Assembly: GCF_008933155.1 (NCBI RefSeq)
Contig: NZ_WBVP01000007.1
Span: 1-64,000 of the forward strand
DNA: 64,000 nucleotides
Direction: 5' to 3'
Source of the DNA: Aliivibrio finisterrensis
GTDB taxonomy: Bacteria; Pseudomonadota; Gammaproteobacteria; Enterobacterales; Vibrionaceae
Made by a program: the position numbers and the translations under genes. Numbering within the stretch: the stretch's first letter is position 1; every line of letters begins with the position of its first letter. The notes beneath the pieces were generated by a model. The model saw only the letters and a list, made by a program, of their open reading frames with translations. It was not told the origin of the DNA and searched no databases. Of this stretch, positions 1-9,282 are shown piece after piece.

Positions 1-80
1 TCGGGAGTCCATACATCTGCAAGGGAGCTTGCGACCGATCTGAATCCTGCTTTTGCACTTCCTGAAACCTGAATCCGGCC
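1..80. repeat. modular intergenic hairpin repeat, locus 1 (partial)
   Basis: This stretch lies just past the ompR stop codon and is cut by the window edge. It holds the module CTGCAAGGGAGCTTGCGACC (from about 19), which is the reverse complement of modules at 13664-13691 and 33251-33275, followed by CCTGAAACCTGAATCC from 61. These words recur only in intergenic DNA of the window. No ORF is visible. envZ would be expected beyond the left edge by analogy with ompR-envZ operons, but it is not in view. Confidence 0.75.
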
Positions 81-81
81 C

Positions 82-801
82 TTACGCTTCTGCCCCATCA
101 GGAACAAACACATAACCTAATCCCCACACCGTTTGGATATAACGGGGACGACTTGGGTCTTCTTCAATCATGCGGCGAAGACGAGAAATTTGAACATCAA
201 TAGAGCGTTCCATTGCTGAATATTCACGACCACGTGCCATGTTCATCAATTTATCACGCGACATTGGCTCACGCATGTTTGTCACAAGTGATTTAAGTAC
301 TGCAAACTCACCAGATGTTAGTGGCATCGGCTCTTCGTTGCGGAACATCTCACGCGTACCTAAGTTTAAACGGAACTCGCCAAACTCAACCATTTTGTCT
401 TCTGCGCTTGGCGCACCTGGTGCTTCAATTACTTGACGACGCAGAACCGCACGGATACGTGCTAATAGTTCACGGGGATTAAAAGGTTTTGGAAGGTAAT
501 CATCTGCGCCCACTTCTAAACCAACGATACGATCGATTTCATCGCCTTTTGCCGTCAACATTAAAATCGGCAACATATTGTTCGCGCTGCGTAAACGACG
601 GCAAATTGATAGGCCGTCTTCACCTGGCAACATTAAGTCCAATACCATTAGGTGGAACGTTTCACGAGCCAATAAGCGATCCATTTGCTCACTATTAGCC
701 ACACTACGTACTTGAAAGCCTTGCTCTGATAAATAACGCTCTAATAACGAACGAAGGCGAGCGTCATCATCAACGACTAAAATCTTATGGTTTTCTTGCA
801 T
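82..801 (-). CDS. ompR: two-component response regulator OmpR
   Basis: DNA-binding response regulator of the EnvZ/OmpR osmosensing system, which controls porin genes. The 239-residue length equals that of E. coli OmpR. The receiver domain (about 6-120) shows acidic residues D11-D13, the phospho-acceptor D55 in the run VLDLMLPGEDG, and the conserved lysine in YLPKPF. The C-terminal winged-helix domain (about 135-235) ends with the typical RRMIEEDPSRPRYIQTVWG run. The gene is transcribed leftward, and its partner kinase gene would be outside the window. The identity is very secure; the target genes in this organism cannot be read from here. Confidence 0.97.
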   Translation of the reverse strand: MQENHKILVVDDDARLRSLLERYLSEQGFQVRSVANSEQMDRLLARETFHLMVLDLMLPGEDGLSICRRLRSANNMLPILMLTAKGDEIDRIVGLEVGADDYLPKPFNPRELLARIRAVLRRQVIEAPGAPSAEDKMVEFGEFRLNLGTREMFRNEEPMPLTSGEFAVLKSLVTNMREPMSRDKLMNMARGREYSAMERSIDVQISRLRRMIEEDPSRPRYIQTVWGLGYVFVPDGAEA

Positions 802-889
802 GGGCTTAACCTCAATATATGTATTATTTCAGTTTACTCGTAACTTTAAGCAATAGAAGTGCTATTTCATAAAAAATGAGAGGCGAAAT

Positions 890-908
890 TGTTACTTTTT
901 ATGTAACA
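890..908. promoter_or_regulatory. inverted repeat between ompR and the ParA-like gene
   Basis: TGTTAC and GTAACA face each other across a 7-base T-rich spacer in the 211-bp divergent intergenic region. The symmetry and position are compatible with an operator for ompR or the ParA-like gene, but I do not recognise the cognate regulator. Confidence 0.25.
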
Positions 909-1012
909 GCTTCAAGTTTTACGTATAAACTAAGGTATTAGAGTAAATTTATATGCCATATGGACTACTTAATTAATAAGAAGTTATGAGTACGATAGAT
1001 TAGTGAGCAAAT

Positions 1013-1753
1013 ATGTTAGTCGGATATAAACGATCACAATGCAAAAAGGTTCTGGTTATCAACCGTAAAGGTGGTGCTGGGAAATCAACCTTTGCGATTG
1101 CAATGGCATCTTTCTACGCTCATCAAAATGTAAAAACTGAAATTATCGACCTTGATCCTCAGGGTACGAGTCACTTTTGGGGAAGCAAAAACGATGGGGT
1201 TAGAACAACCAAGTTTTTACCGTCTTCTAGTGTGCCTTTTTCTTTAGCTTTGCGGTTAGAAGCAGATACTCGAATTACGGTAATTGATTCGCCTTCTAAC
1301 TTTGGCCAATTTGAGATGGAAAAATACATTTCAATGGTGGATAAAATTGTCTTTCCGGTACAACCCTCACCGATTGATGTTCACTCTATGCTGGGGTTTA
1401 TTAAAGATTTAATTAAATCACCTGCTTTTAATCAAAACAACGTTGAGCTTGCGTTTGTGATCACTCGTTGTAAAGAAAACAAACAAGGCACTGAGTTCGT
1501 CCATAAAGTACTGCAACACATGAAATACCCGTTATTAGGTACCATGTCAGAAAGTCAGGCATATCAAAATATGTTTTCTGAAAAGAACAGTTTTTTGATT
1601 AGCCATCCTGAATTAGATAAAGAACTTTGGCAAAAGATGAAGCAGTGGCTAGATGTTGATATGACACCACCACAACCACCAGAGCCTGAAATAAAAAAAG
1701 TGGCTGAGCCGAAGCCAACCACTTATCGTTCTTTATTGAAAAAACGCTATTAA
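1013..1753 (+). CDS. orphan ParA/MinD-type P-loop ATPase
   Basis: The 246-residue protein has the deviant Walker A motif KGGAGKST at residues 19-26, then the ParA-type IIDLDPQGTSHFWG and the Walker B-like run ITVIDSPSN. These place it in the ParA/MinD (SIMIBI) ATPase class that positions chromosomes, plasmids or cell machinery. The C-terminus is a proline- and lysine-rich tail (PPQPPEPEIKK...) that could be an attachment segment. There is no parB-like gene and no recognisable parS array nearby, so it is probably not a partition locus; the cargo is unknown. It is the only rightward gene between ompR and pyrE. The ribosome-binding site is weak, and the start is simply the first in-frame ATG. 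Confidence 0.8.
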   Translation: MLVGYKRSQCKKVLVINRKGGAGKSTFAIAMASFYAHQNVKTEIIDLDPQGTSHFWGSKNDGVRTTKFLPSSSVPFSLALRLEADTRITVIDSPSNFGQFEMEKYISMVDKIVFPVQPSPIDVHSMLGFIKDLIKSPAFNQNNVELAFVITRCKENKQGTEFVHKVLQHMKYPLLGTMSESQAYQNMFSEKNSFLISHPELDKELWQKMKQWLDVDMTPPQPPEPEIKKVAEPKPTTYRSLLKKRY

Positions 1754-1774
1754 CGCATTTGTTTGAATCTACAG

Positions 1775-2416
1775 TTAAATACCAAACTCTGCACGGTACG
1801 CTTTTACCGCTTCAAGTTGCTCAGCATTCCCGCCTTTTTCTTCTAAGAATGAGATCAGGTCAGTTAAGCTTACGATTGAGATAATTGAACAGCCAAAATC
1901 ACGTTCAACTTCTTGAATCGCAGATAACTCACCTTTGCCTTTTTCTTGGCGATCAATCGCAACAAGAACACCGGCAAGATCGGCACCGTTTGCTTGGATA
2001 ATTTCCATTGATTCACGGATTGCGGTACCTGCCGTGATCACATCATCCACTAACATGATGCGGCCTTCAAGTGCACTACCCACTAGGTTGCCACCTTCAC
2101 CGTGATCTTTTGCTTCTTTACGGTTAAAGCAGTATGGCTTGTCTGTGTCATGGTGATCCGCTAACGCTACTGCTGTGGTTGTAGCGATTGGGATACCTTT
2201 ATACGCTGGGCCGAATAATACATCGTAATCAATCCCTGAATCAGCCAATGCTGCCGCGTAAAAACGACCTAAACGCGCTAGATCACGACCGGTATTAAAT
2301 AAGCCAGCGTTAAAAAAATATGGGCTTGTGCGACCTGACTTTAAAGTAAACTCACCAAATTTTAGTACTTCTTTCTCAAGGGCAAATTCAATAAACTCAC
2401 GTTGGTATGCTTTCAT
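1775..2416 (-). CDS. pyrE: orotate phosphoribosyltransferase
   Basis: Catalyses transfer of phosphoribose from PRPP to orotate, giving OMP, in de novo pyrimidine synthesis. The PRPP-binding motif [13 protein letters not shown] is at about residues 121-133. I chose the second of two nearby ATGs because the AGAGAG ribosome site is only one base from the first but about 8 from the second; this gives 213 residues, the usual length. The neighbouring rph lies upstream on the same strand, as in the E. coli rph-pyrE operon, but here repeat DNA and a terminator-like hairpin separate the two. Confidence 0.97.
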   Translation of the reverse strand: MKAYQREFIEFALEKEVLKFGEFTLKSGRTSPYFFNAGLFNTGRDLARLGRFYAAALADSGIDYDVLFGPAYKGIPIATTTAVALADHHDTDKPYCFNRKEAKDHGEGGNLVGSALEGRIMLVDDVITAGTAIRESMEIIQANGADLAGVLVAIDRQEKGKGELSAIQEVERDFGCSIISIVSLTDLISFLEEKGGNAEQLEAVKAYRAEFGI

Positions 2417-2457
2417 TTTCATTCTCTCTTTTTTGGTATTGTGATATTTAAAATAAA

Positions 2458-2600
2458 AAACTATACGCTACGCTAACTAGAAACTAGACCGCTTCGCTCC
2501 TATAAGAGCAAAGGGTTCAGGTCTCAGGTTTCAGGTTTCAGGAGGGTCAAAAGCGAGTACACCTGAAACCTGCAAGCGTAGCGTCCTGAATCCTAGAACT
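2458..2600. repeat. modular intergenic hairpin repeat, locus 2
   Basis: Between pyrE and rph. It contains the module CTATACGCTACGCTAACTAG from 2461, then a hairpin with perfect 11-base arms CAGGTTTCAGG (2532-2542) and CCTGAAACCTG (2562-2572) around a 19-base loop, followed by CAAGCGTAGCGTCCTGAATCC. The loop is nearly the reverse complement of the loop at 11492-11510. No coding potential is apparent. Confidence 0.8.
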
Positions 2601-2616
2601 CAGATCTTAAAACACA

Positions 2617-2648
2617 TAAAAAAATAGCCCCTGAATCAGGAGCTATAA
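2617..2648 (-). terminator. Rho-independent terminator after rph
   Basis: Read leftward, a stem ATAGCTCCTG / CAGGGGCTAT with a short loop is followed directly by a T run. It lies 8 bases past the rph stop codon, so it should attenuate read-through from rph into pyrE. Confidence 0.8.
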
Positions 2649-2655
2649 AAATCAA

Positions 2656-3372
2656 TTATTCGGCCAACGCCGCTTTCTGCTTCTCAATAATATCATTGAT
2701 GCCCTGTTGCGCCAGAGCCAGCATGTCCAACAATTCTTGATGAGAGAACGGCGCTTCTTCTGCCGTGCCCTGCACTTCAATCATCTTACCGTCTTCCATC
2801 ATTACGACATTCATATCGGTATCAGCTGCTGAGTCTTCTACATACTCAAGGTCACAAATCGCTTCGCCGTTGTAGATACCTACAGAAACCGCAGCAACGT
2901 GGCCTTTCATAGGGTTCGTCTTTAACTTACCCGATGCAATCATGTGATTAATAGCGTCTGCTAATGCAACACTTGCGCCTGTGATAGAGGCGGTACGTGT
3001 ACCGCCATCCGCTTGGATAACATCACAATCGACCGTGATCATTTGCTCACCTAGTGCTTCTAGATCAACCGCTGCACGTAGGCTACGAGCGATCAAACGT
3101 TGGATTTCCATCGTACGACCACCTTGCTTGCCACTTGCCGCTTCACGACGGTTACGAGTGTGTGTTGCGCGAGGTAGCATGCCGTATTCAGCCGTTACCC
3201 AACCTTTACCTTTGCCTTTTAACCAGCGAGGAACATTTTCTTCAACACTTGCAGTACAAATTACTTTCGTATTACCAAATTCAACTAATACTGAACCTTC
3301 TGCGTGTGCAGTAAAGTTACGAGTAAGTGTAATTGGACGGACTTGCTGAGCTGTTCTTCCGCTAGGACGCAT
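2656..3372 (-). CDS. rph: ribonuclease PH
   Basis: Phosphorolytic 3'-5' exoribonuclease that trims tRNA 3' ends. The RNase PH fold is evident from the start [20 protein letters not shown] through [16 protein letters not shown] and [20 protein letters not shown] to the catalytic-site acidic run [16 protein letters not shown]. The open frame extends upstream, but family proteins begin at MRPSGR, giving 238 residues, so that ATG is used. Intact and full-length, unlike the frameshifted rph of E. coli K-12. Divergent from yicC. Confidence 0.96.
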   Translation of the reverse strand: MRPSGRTAQQVRPITLTRNFTAHAEGSVLVEFGNTKVICTASVEENVPRWLKGKGKGWVTAEYGMLPRATHTRNRREAASGKQGGRTMEIQRLIARSLRAAVDLEALGEQMITVDCDVIQADGGTRTASITGASVALADAINHMIASGKLKTNPMKGHVAAVSVGIYNGEAICDLEYVEDSAADTDMNVVMMEDGKMIEVQGTAEEAPFSHQELLDMLALAQQGINDIIEKQKAALAE

Positions 3373-3457
3373 GGCAGATACCTTGATTATGACAAATTGT
3401 CGGCGATTATACCGAACTCCCATAATAAAGCATAGCGCCGTTTCTTTCATCGACTCT

Positions 3458-3495
3458 ACTTACTTCCTAAAGCGCTTATCTGCTATAGTATGCAC
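3458..3495 (+). promoter_or_regulatory. candidate sigma-70 promoter for yicC
   Basis: A -10-like TATAGT (3484-3489) is preceded by a weak -35-like TTACTT about 18 bases upstream, in the 171-bp region that divides rph from yicC. The -35 match is poor. Confidence 0.4.
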
Positions 3496-3543
3496 AATAT
3501 TTTTATTCATCATCCTTCCTATTGATGATTTGAGGACGCTTAC

Positions 3544-4407
3544 ATGATCTACAGTATGACGGCTTATGCACGCCGCGAAGTAAAAGCTGATTGGGGTAAC
3601 GCTGTGTGGGAAATCCGCTCAGTAAACCAACGTTATTTAGAAACGTATTTTCGCATGCCGGAACAATTCCGTGGTTTAGAACCTGTATTACGTGAGCGTT
3701 TTCGTAAGCGTCTTGCTCGCGGTAAAGTGGAATGTCACTTACGCTTTGAAGCAAACAACGCAGCAAGCAGCGAATTAAAAATTAATGAAGATTTAGCTCG
3801 CCAAGTAATTAAAGCAGCGCAGTGGGTGAAAACAGAATCTGGCGAAGGCGGCATTAACCCTTTCCAAGTTCTGCAATGGCAAGGGGTAATGGAAGCGCCT
3901 GAGCAAGATTTCGATTCAATCAATAAAGAACTATTGGCGGAATTTGAACTGGCTGTGAATGATTTTGTTGAAGCGCGTGCGAGTGAAGGCGAAAACATGA
4001 AAGCACTGATCGTTCAGCGTTTAGATGCGATCACAGAAGAAGCGGCAAAAGTTCGTGCTCGTATGCCTGAGATTTTAGAATGGCAACGTAACCGTCTTCT
4101 CACTAAATTTGAAGATGCGAAAATTGAATTAGATTCTTCTCGTGTTGAACAAGAGCTTATCCTTCTTGCTCAAAAATCTGACGTGGCTGAAGAGCTTGAT
4201 CGTTTAGATTCACACGTAAAAGAAACCACTAATGTTATGAAGAAAGGCGGCGCTTGTGGCCGTAAACTTGATTTCATGATGCAAGAATTTAACCGTGAAG
4301 CAAATACGCTAGCGTCTAAATCTATCAGCACAGATATCACAGCATCGGGGGTTGAATTAAAAGTACTTATCGAACAAATGCGTGAGCAGATCCAGAACAT
4401 TGAATAA
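3544..4407 (+). CDS. yicC: YicC-family endoribonuclease
   Basis: A 287-residue protein, the standard length for YicC. The N-terminal YicC domain begins MIYSMTAYARRE and includes WEIRSVNQRYLE; the C-terminal DUF1732-type domain ends GVELKVLIEQMREQIQNIE. Family members are endoribonucleases; E. coli YicC has been linked to decay of the sRNA RyhB, and a RyhB gene is present further along this window. The gene is transcribed away from rph, the conserved arrangement in Gammaproteobacteria. Start supported by family alignment. Confidence 0.93.
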   Translation: MIYSMTAYARREVKADWGNAVWEIRSVNQRYLETYFRMPEQFRGLEPVLRERFRKRLARGKVECHLRFEANNAASSELKINEDLARQVIKAAQWVKTESGEGGINPFQVLQWQGVMEAPEQDFDSINKELLAEFELAVNDFVEARASEGENMKALIVQRLDAITEEAAKVRARMPEILEWQRNRLLTKFEDAKIELDSSRVEQELILLAQKSDVAEELDRLDSHVKETTNVMKKGGACGRKLDFMMQEFNREANTLASKSISTDITASGVELKVLIEQMREQIQNIE

Positions 4408-4417
4408 TTGATTACAT

Positions 4418-4452
4418 ATTAAGGCTCATTATCTCAATAAAGAGCCTTAATA
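4418..4452 (+). terminator. terminator-like hairpin after yicC
   Basis: Perfect 10-bp arms ATTAAGGCTC and GAGCCTTAAT around a 14-base loop start 11 bases after the yicC stop. The following sequence is only moderately T-rich, so termination may be weak. Confidence 0.5.
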
Positions 4453-4557
4453 TCATATTTCAATACCTGTTTTCTTTTTATCTCTTTCTTGCATTTTTAT
4501 GTAGCACTGTTTTCTTCCGTATTTGGTGTGTTACTAATGTCTTTCTTGTTAGTGCTA

Positions 4558-5760
4558 TTATTTTGTTTCTGTAGCTGTACTATTAAATAACATCGACACT
4601 AAATCGGTATTACCTACCTCTTCACCATTTAACATTCGAGCCAGCAATTCACTGCCAAAAAGTTGCGGTGATAGTAGTATGTCAGGCTGTACCATCTTAA
4701 TTTTATTTAAATTTTTACTATCATTAACAATAATGACTGTCTTGGCTTCTGAACTTATTTCTTTCGCGGATAACACGATAAAAGCATTATCGGCATCATT
4801 TTCAGTCAGTGCTAATACTGCTCGACACTCCTCTACACCCGCCGTTTTTAATACAGAACTATCGCAACTATCACCTGAAATAATATCAAACTCACCTTCT
4901 AAGCTTTGTTCTATCTGGTTAAATTCTTCAACAGGCCTAATGGTAACTATAGTGACGGGCAAACCACGTTGACGTAATCTCATTACGGTATTCATTGCCA
5001 TTGTGGATGTTCCGCAAATTATAAAGTGATCAGTTCTGTTCATTTTATCTTTCCTACCTTTTATAAGCTGATTGAAACCTTTGCTGATTAATGGACCAAA
5101 AATACTACTGATAGAGGTCGCAAACACAGCAATACCGGCGATGATCATTGAAATGGTGAATAGCCTTGCAGCCTCACTTACAGGCAAAACATCACCGTAG
5201 CCTACTGTAGTCATGGTGACCATGGAGAAGTAAAATGCCGTACTTAAGTTATCAATTTTAGGACTAAACCCTTCACCAAAATACAAACTACCATAGGTTG
5301 AATAAATGATTAAAATAGTAAAACTTATGACAGCAACAATACTGCCAGCTGTTGCGCTGCTTCGATAAAAATCTTTACTAAATAAAAGTAATACGCAAAT
5401 AGTAATGGCAGGAAAAAGCATGTTTAAATATTGTGTGGAGTAATAGTGAACGGTAAATACCAAAGTAGTAAGTAATAAAACTAAACTCATGACCCAGGCA
5501 ATCCTAGCCCGAAAAAACAAACCGATTGAATTAATTAGTAAAAAGAAACCCAACATAAACCAAGGTGCATTAGCTAATCTTACAAAATCAATGTTAGAAA
5601 AGTTAGATATGTAGAATGCATAAAATATATCATGACGCATACCATAAACTGCTTGAAATATTAACACGCTGTTAAGTAAAACCAAGACTGCGGCTAGCTT
5701 ATATCGTTGATTTAGCCAAATTGAACGCCAGTTGCTTTCTAATAATTTGAGTTTATTCAC
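4558..5760 (-). CDS. kch: Kch-type voltage-gated-like potassium channel with RCK domain
   Basis: Inner-membrane K+ channel. Six hydrophobic helices are visible (about 22-40, 62-83, 88-106, 112-127, 140-157, 199-220), with the pore loop and selectivity filter TVGYGD at 185-190. A cytosolic RCK (TrkA-N) domain follows from about 245 (DHFIICG...). The 400 residues align along their whole length with E. coli Kch, including the NDADNAF, NLNKIKMVQPDI and LLSPQLFGSE segments. Met240 sits just before the RCK domain and has its own ribosome-binding-like AGGA 8 bases upstream (5052-5055), as for the internally initiated RCK product described in E. coli. The physiological role of Kch is not settled. Confidence 0.93.
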   Translation of the reverse strand: MNKLKLLESNWRSIWLNQRYKLAAVLVLLNSVLIFQAVYGMRHDIFYAFYISNFSNIDFVRLANAPWFMLGFFLLINSIGLFFRARIAWVMSLVLLLTTLVFTVHYYSTQYLNMLFPAITICVLLLFSKDFYRSSATAGSIVAVISFTILIIYSTYGSLYFGEGFSPKIDNLSTAFYFSMVTMTTVGYGDVLPVSEAARLFTISMIIAGIAVFATSISSIFGPLISKGFNQLIKGRKDKMNRTDHFIICGTSTMAMNTVMRLRQRGLPVTIVTIRPVEEFNQIEQSLEGEFDIISGDSCDSSVLKTAGVEECRAVLALTENDADNAFIVLSAKEISSEAKTVIIVNDSKNLNKIKMVQPDILLSPQLFGSELLARMLNGEEVGNTDLVSMLFNSTATETK

Positions 5761-6072
5761 GCTGTATATCTCACCATTTATGATTTCATTATGTTAAGTC
5801 TAGCGATTAATTACTTGTATATTTAATGCTATTCACTTTATCGCCTGAGCATTACGATATTTTCTACCATTTCTTTGGGATCATTCACAACCTTCAAATA
5901 AATAAACATTATAATCACACAAACTTAATCATAAACAGTTAACGACATACATAAAAGTTAATACTACACTTTATTATTAACACGTTCGCTACAATAACCA
6001 TTAATTAGTAATTTTTTTAACGTGAGACTAAATAAACATTAACCAACGCAATTTAAATTAAGGGAATTAATA
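5761..6072. other. divergent intergenic region, kch / APC antiporter
   Basis: This 312-bp AT-rich region carries the promoters of two divergent genes. I found no confident -35/-10 pair, operator or hairpin, and no credible ORF. The only clear signal is the ribosome site AAGGGA at 6060-6065, 7 bases before the antiporter ATG. Confidence 0.6.
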
Positions 6073-7491
6073 ATGACTAGCTCTGCACCGAAGGCAAAAA
6101 ACCTTAGCCTATTTGGTTTTTTTGCACTTACCGCAACCATGGTAATGACTGTTTATGAATATCCAACTTTTGCCTCATCTGGTATCTCTTTAGTTTTTTA
6201 TCTTATTCTTGCTGGTATCTTTTGGTTTCTACCAGTTGCATTATGCGCCGCTGAGATGGCAACTATTGAAGGTTGGGATAAAGGCGGGGTTTATACTTGG
6301 GCAGGAAAATCGCTTGGAGAAAAGTGGGGATTTGCCAATATCTTCTTCCAGTGGTTCCAGATAACCGTTGGTTTTGTCACCATGATCTATTTTATTCTTG
6401 GTGCTCTGTCTTATGTCGTCGACTGGCAAGCTCTCAATAATGACCCTTTGACTCGCTTCATTGGTGTAATGGTAGTGTTTTGGGGATTAACTTTCTCACA
6501 GTTTAAAGGCACCAAATTGACCGCAACCATTGCTAAACTAGGTTTTATTCTTGGCATCGCTATCCCAGCAATTGTTCTATTTTCACTAACTATTGGTTTT
6601 TTTGCTACCGGTGGCGTCAGTGACATGGATTTATCATTAAGTTCAATGATTCCTGATTTTAGTCAATTAAATACTGTGGTTGTATTCGTCTCATTTATTC
6701 TTGCTTACGCAGGGATTGAAGCATCTGCAACACACGCTAATGAAATGAAAAATGTAAAACGAGATTATCCCATTGCGATCATCCTACTTGTTTTACTTGC
6801 TATCGGTCTAAATACTATCGGCGGTATTGCAATTGGTGCTGTTGTTCCTGAAAAATCACTAGGCTTGTCTGTTGGTGTTGTACAAGGCTTTGAAGGTTTG
6901 TTTGGTCACTTCATCGAAAACCCAGAGCTGCTGGTGAGAATTATTGCGGTATTTATCGCATTTGGTGTCTGTGCTGAGGTCTCAGCTTGGGTTGTAGGCC
7001 CATCTTGGGGGATGTTAGAAGCAGGTAGAGATGGTTTATTACCAAAGAAGCTGGCTGAAACTAACCAATATGATGTTCCAGTAAACTTCTTAATTCTGCA
7101 AGGTATTATCGTCACCATTTGGGCTGCTGTGCTTACCTTTGGTGGGAGTGGTGCCAATGTATCATTCTTTACCGCGATTTCGCTGACTGTGGTTATTTAT
7201 CTGGTCGGTTATATTATCTTCTTTATTTCATACATTACCGTGGTATTGAAATTTAAAGATCTGCCACGTGCATTTGAAATACCTGGGGGTAGCACAGTGA
7301 AGATGCTAACCGCAATTGCAGGATTAATTATATCCGTTCTTGCTCTTGGTATTTCATTTATTCCACCAGCACAGCTAGGCGGAGGCGCTGCTGATACTGC
7401 TTACATGAGCATTTTAGTTATTAGCTTTGTTATTACGCTATGTATTCCTTTTATAATTTACGCTCGTATGCGAGGAAAAACTAACAATTAA
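6073..7491 (+). CDS. APC-superfamily amino acid antiporter (glutamate:GABA antiporter-like)
   Basis: A 472-residue integral membrane protein with about twelve hydrophobic helices. The N-terminus (LSLFGFFALTATMVMTVYEYP, about 10-30) and the WDKGGVYTWAGKSLG segment after helix 2 are typical of the APC superfamily and closest to the glutamate:GABA antiporter (AGA/GadC) family. It should exchange an amino acid across the inner membrane. No decarboxylase gene is adjacent, so the substrate pair cannot be inferred from context. A strong ribosome site AAGGGA precedes the ATG. The gene is monocistronic and convergent with psiE. Confidence 0.85.
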   Translation: MTSSAPKAKNLSLFGFFALTATMVMTVYEYPTFASSGISLVFYLILAGIFWFLPVALCAAEMATIEGWDKGGVYTWAGKSLGEKWGFANIFFQWFQITVGFVTMIYFILGALSYVVDWQALNNDPLTRFIGVMVVFWGLTFSQFKGTKLTATIAKLGFILGIAIPAIVLFSLTIGFFATGGVSDMDLSLSSMIPDFSQLNTVVVFVSFILAYAGIEASATHANEMKNVKRDYPIAIILLVLLAIGLNTIGGIAIGAVVPEKSLGLSVGVVQGFEGLFGHFIENPELLVRIIAVFIAFGVCAEVSAWVVGPSWGMLEAGRDGLLPKKLAETNQYDVPVNFLILQGIIVTIWAAVLTFGGSGANVSFFTAISLTVVIYLVGYIIFFISYITVVLKFKDLPRAFEIPGGSTVKMLTAIAGLIISVLALGISFIPPAQLGGGAADTAYMSILVISFVITLCIPFIIYARMRGKTNN

Positions 7492-7496
7492 ATAAT

Positions 7497-7531
7497 AAGT
7501 TACGTTAACAGCTTTGTTGTTAACGTAACTT
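7497..7531. terminator. inverted repeat between the antiporter and psiE genes
   Basis: Perfect 14-bp arms AAGTTACGTTAACA and TGTTAACGTAACTT around a 7-base loop lie between two convergent genes. The T tail is weak on both strands, so this is terminator-like by position rather than a canonical terminator. Confidence 0.5.
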
Positions 7532-7566
7532 AATAAGGCAAGACTTCCTGTCCCTAACCTTATCGC

Positions 7567-7983
7567 CTACTCATCACTTTTATGATTAACATACGGCCAA
7601 TAATGGTGCCCAACTCGGATCAATAAGGTTGCTGCGGCTAAAATGAAAGCGGCAAGTGCTAACCATACAATCAATACGGCATCTAACTCCTTCATTCCAA
7701 GCGTAATGTAACGAGCGATTGCCATTATCGCAATGTAGATAGGATAACGTACAGGGATCTTACCGTTCATTACAAATTGCTGCACCATAGCGAGCACTTC
7801 AAGATAAATAAACATTAATAAGATATCAGTTAACTGGATCTGTCTTACCGAAAACACATGAACAAACTCATTTATCATGGCAAATAAAGTAGAGAGCGTT
7901 ATTGCAACCAGTAGGACCGCTTCTAAAAGATGAAATACTTTTAAGAAAGGCTTACTAAATGATTTGGGTAAATGAGAAGGCAT
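7567..7983 (-). CDS. psiE: PsiE-family phosphate-starvation-inducible protein
   Basis: A 138-residue membrane protein with four hydrophobic helices (about 15-37, 53-70, 80-95, 103-123). The FIYLEVLAMVQQFVMNGKIPVRYPIYIAIMA segment is characteristic of the PsiE family. In E. coli psiE is induced by phosphate starvation and repressed by cAMP-CRP, but its biochemical role is unknown. I see no clear Pho box upstream. Divergent from gmk, with about 240 bp between them. Confidence 0.88.
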   Translation of the reverse strand: MPSHLPKSFSKPFLKVFHLLEAVLLVAITLSTLFAMINEFVHVFSVRQIQLTDILLMFIYLEVLAMVQQFVMNGKIPVRYPIYIAIMAIARYITLGMKELDAVLIVWLALAAFILAAATLLIRVGHHYWPYVNHKSDE

Positions 7984-8206
7984 AAGGAGTTATCCACCGT
8001 TATTGCTATAATAAATATGATAATTAATTGGTTACGCTCTAATGATAGTGCCAAGCCAAGTTAACACAAAATTATTATTTCAATTAGTATATTTATTTCA
8101 TTCAAATTAATTCTCGATTGTGCTATTCTTCGCCACCCAATTTTCTATGCTTCGCATCCATCTTTATTTTACCGTTTAAAGTGTAACGTAAAGAGAAATG
8201 CCATAA

Positions 8207-8848
<642 letters not shown>

Positions 8849-8956
8849 TTTCTTCGTATTTCTATTAGTATCTCGTAACCCTAGCTAGAAACTTATACTA
8901 GTTACTTGTATACTTTCTCAACATATAACTATTTTTGTTAATAAATTGGAGTCCTC

Positions 8957-9229
8957 ATGGCACGTGTAACCGTTCAAGACGCAGTTGAAAAAATCGGCAA
9001 CCGTTTCGACCTTGTTTTAGTTTCATCTCGTCGCGCACGTCAAATGCAAACTGGTGGTAAAGATGCGCTAGTGCCTGAAGAGAACGATAAAACGACTGTT
9101 ATCGCTCTTCGTGAAATTGAAGAAGGCCTGATCACTAAAGAATTACTTGATGCTCGTGAACGTCAAGAGCAACAAGAGCAAGATGCCGCTGAATTAGCAG
9201 CAGTAAGCTCAATCACACACAATCGTTAA
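8957..9229 (+). CDS. rpoZ: RNA polymerase omega subunit
   Basis: A 90-residue omega subunit that helps assemble RNA polymerase by chaperoning beta-prime, and takes part in a ppGpp-binding site. The family signature [20 protein letters not shown] and the following ARQMQTGG run are exact. A good ribosome site GGAG precedes the ATG. It lies 108 bp after gmk and 53 bp before spoT. Confidence 0.98.
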   Translation: MARVTVQDAVEKIGNRFDLVLVSSRRARQMQTGGKDALVPEENDKTTVIALREIEEGLITKELLDARERQEQQEQDAAELAAVSSITHNR

Positions 9230-9282
9230 TCTCTATAATCTTTTATAGATTATAAATTACAGCAAACCTGACGGGGCGAAAT

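Noticed and set aside
1013-1753. Chromosome or plasmid partition locus (parAB)
   Set aside because: No parB-like gene and no parS-type palindromes were found nearby.
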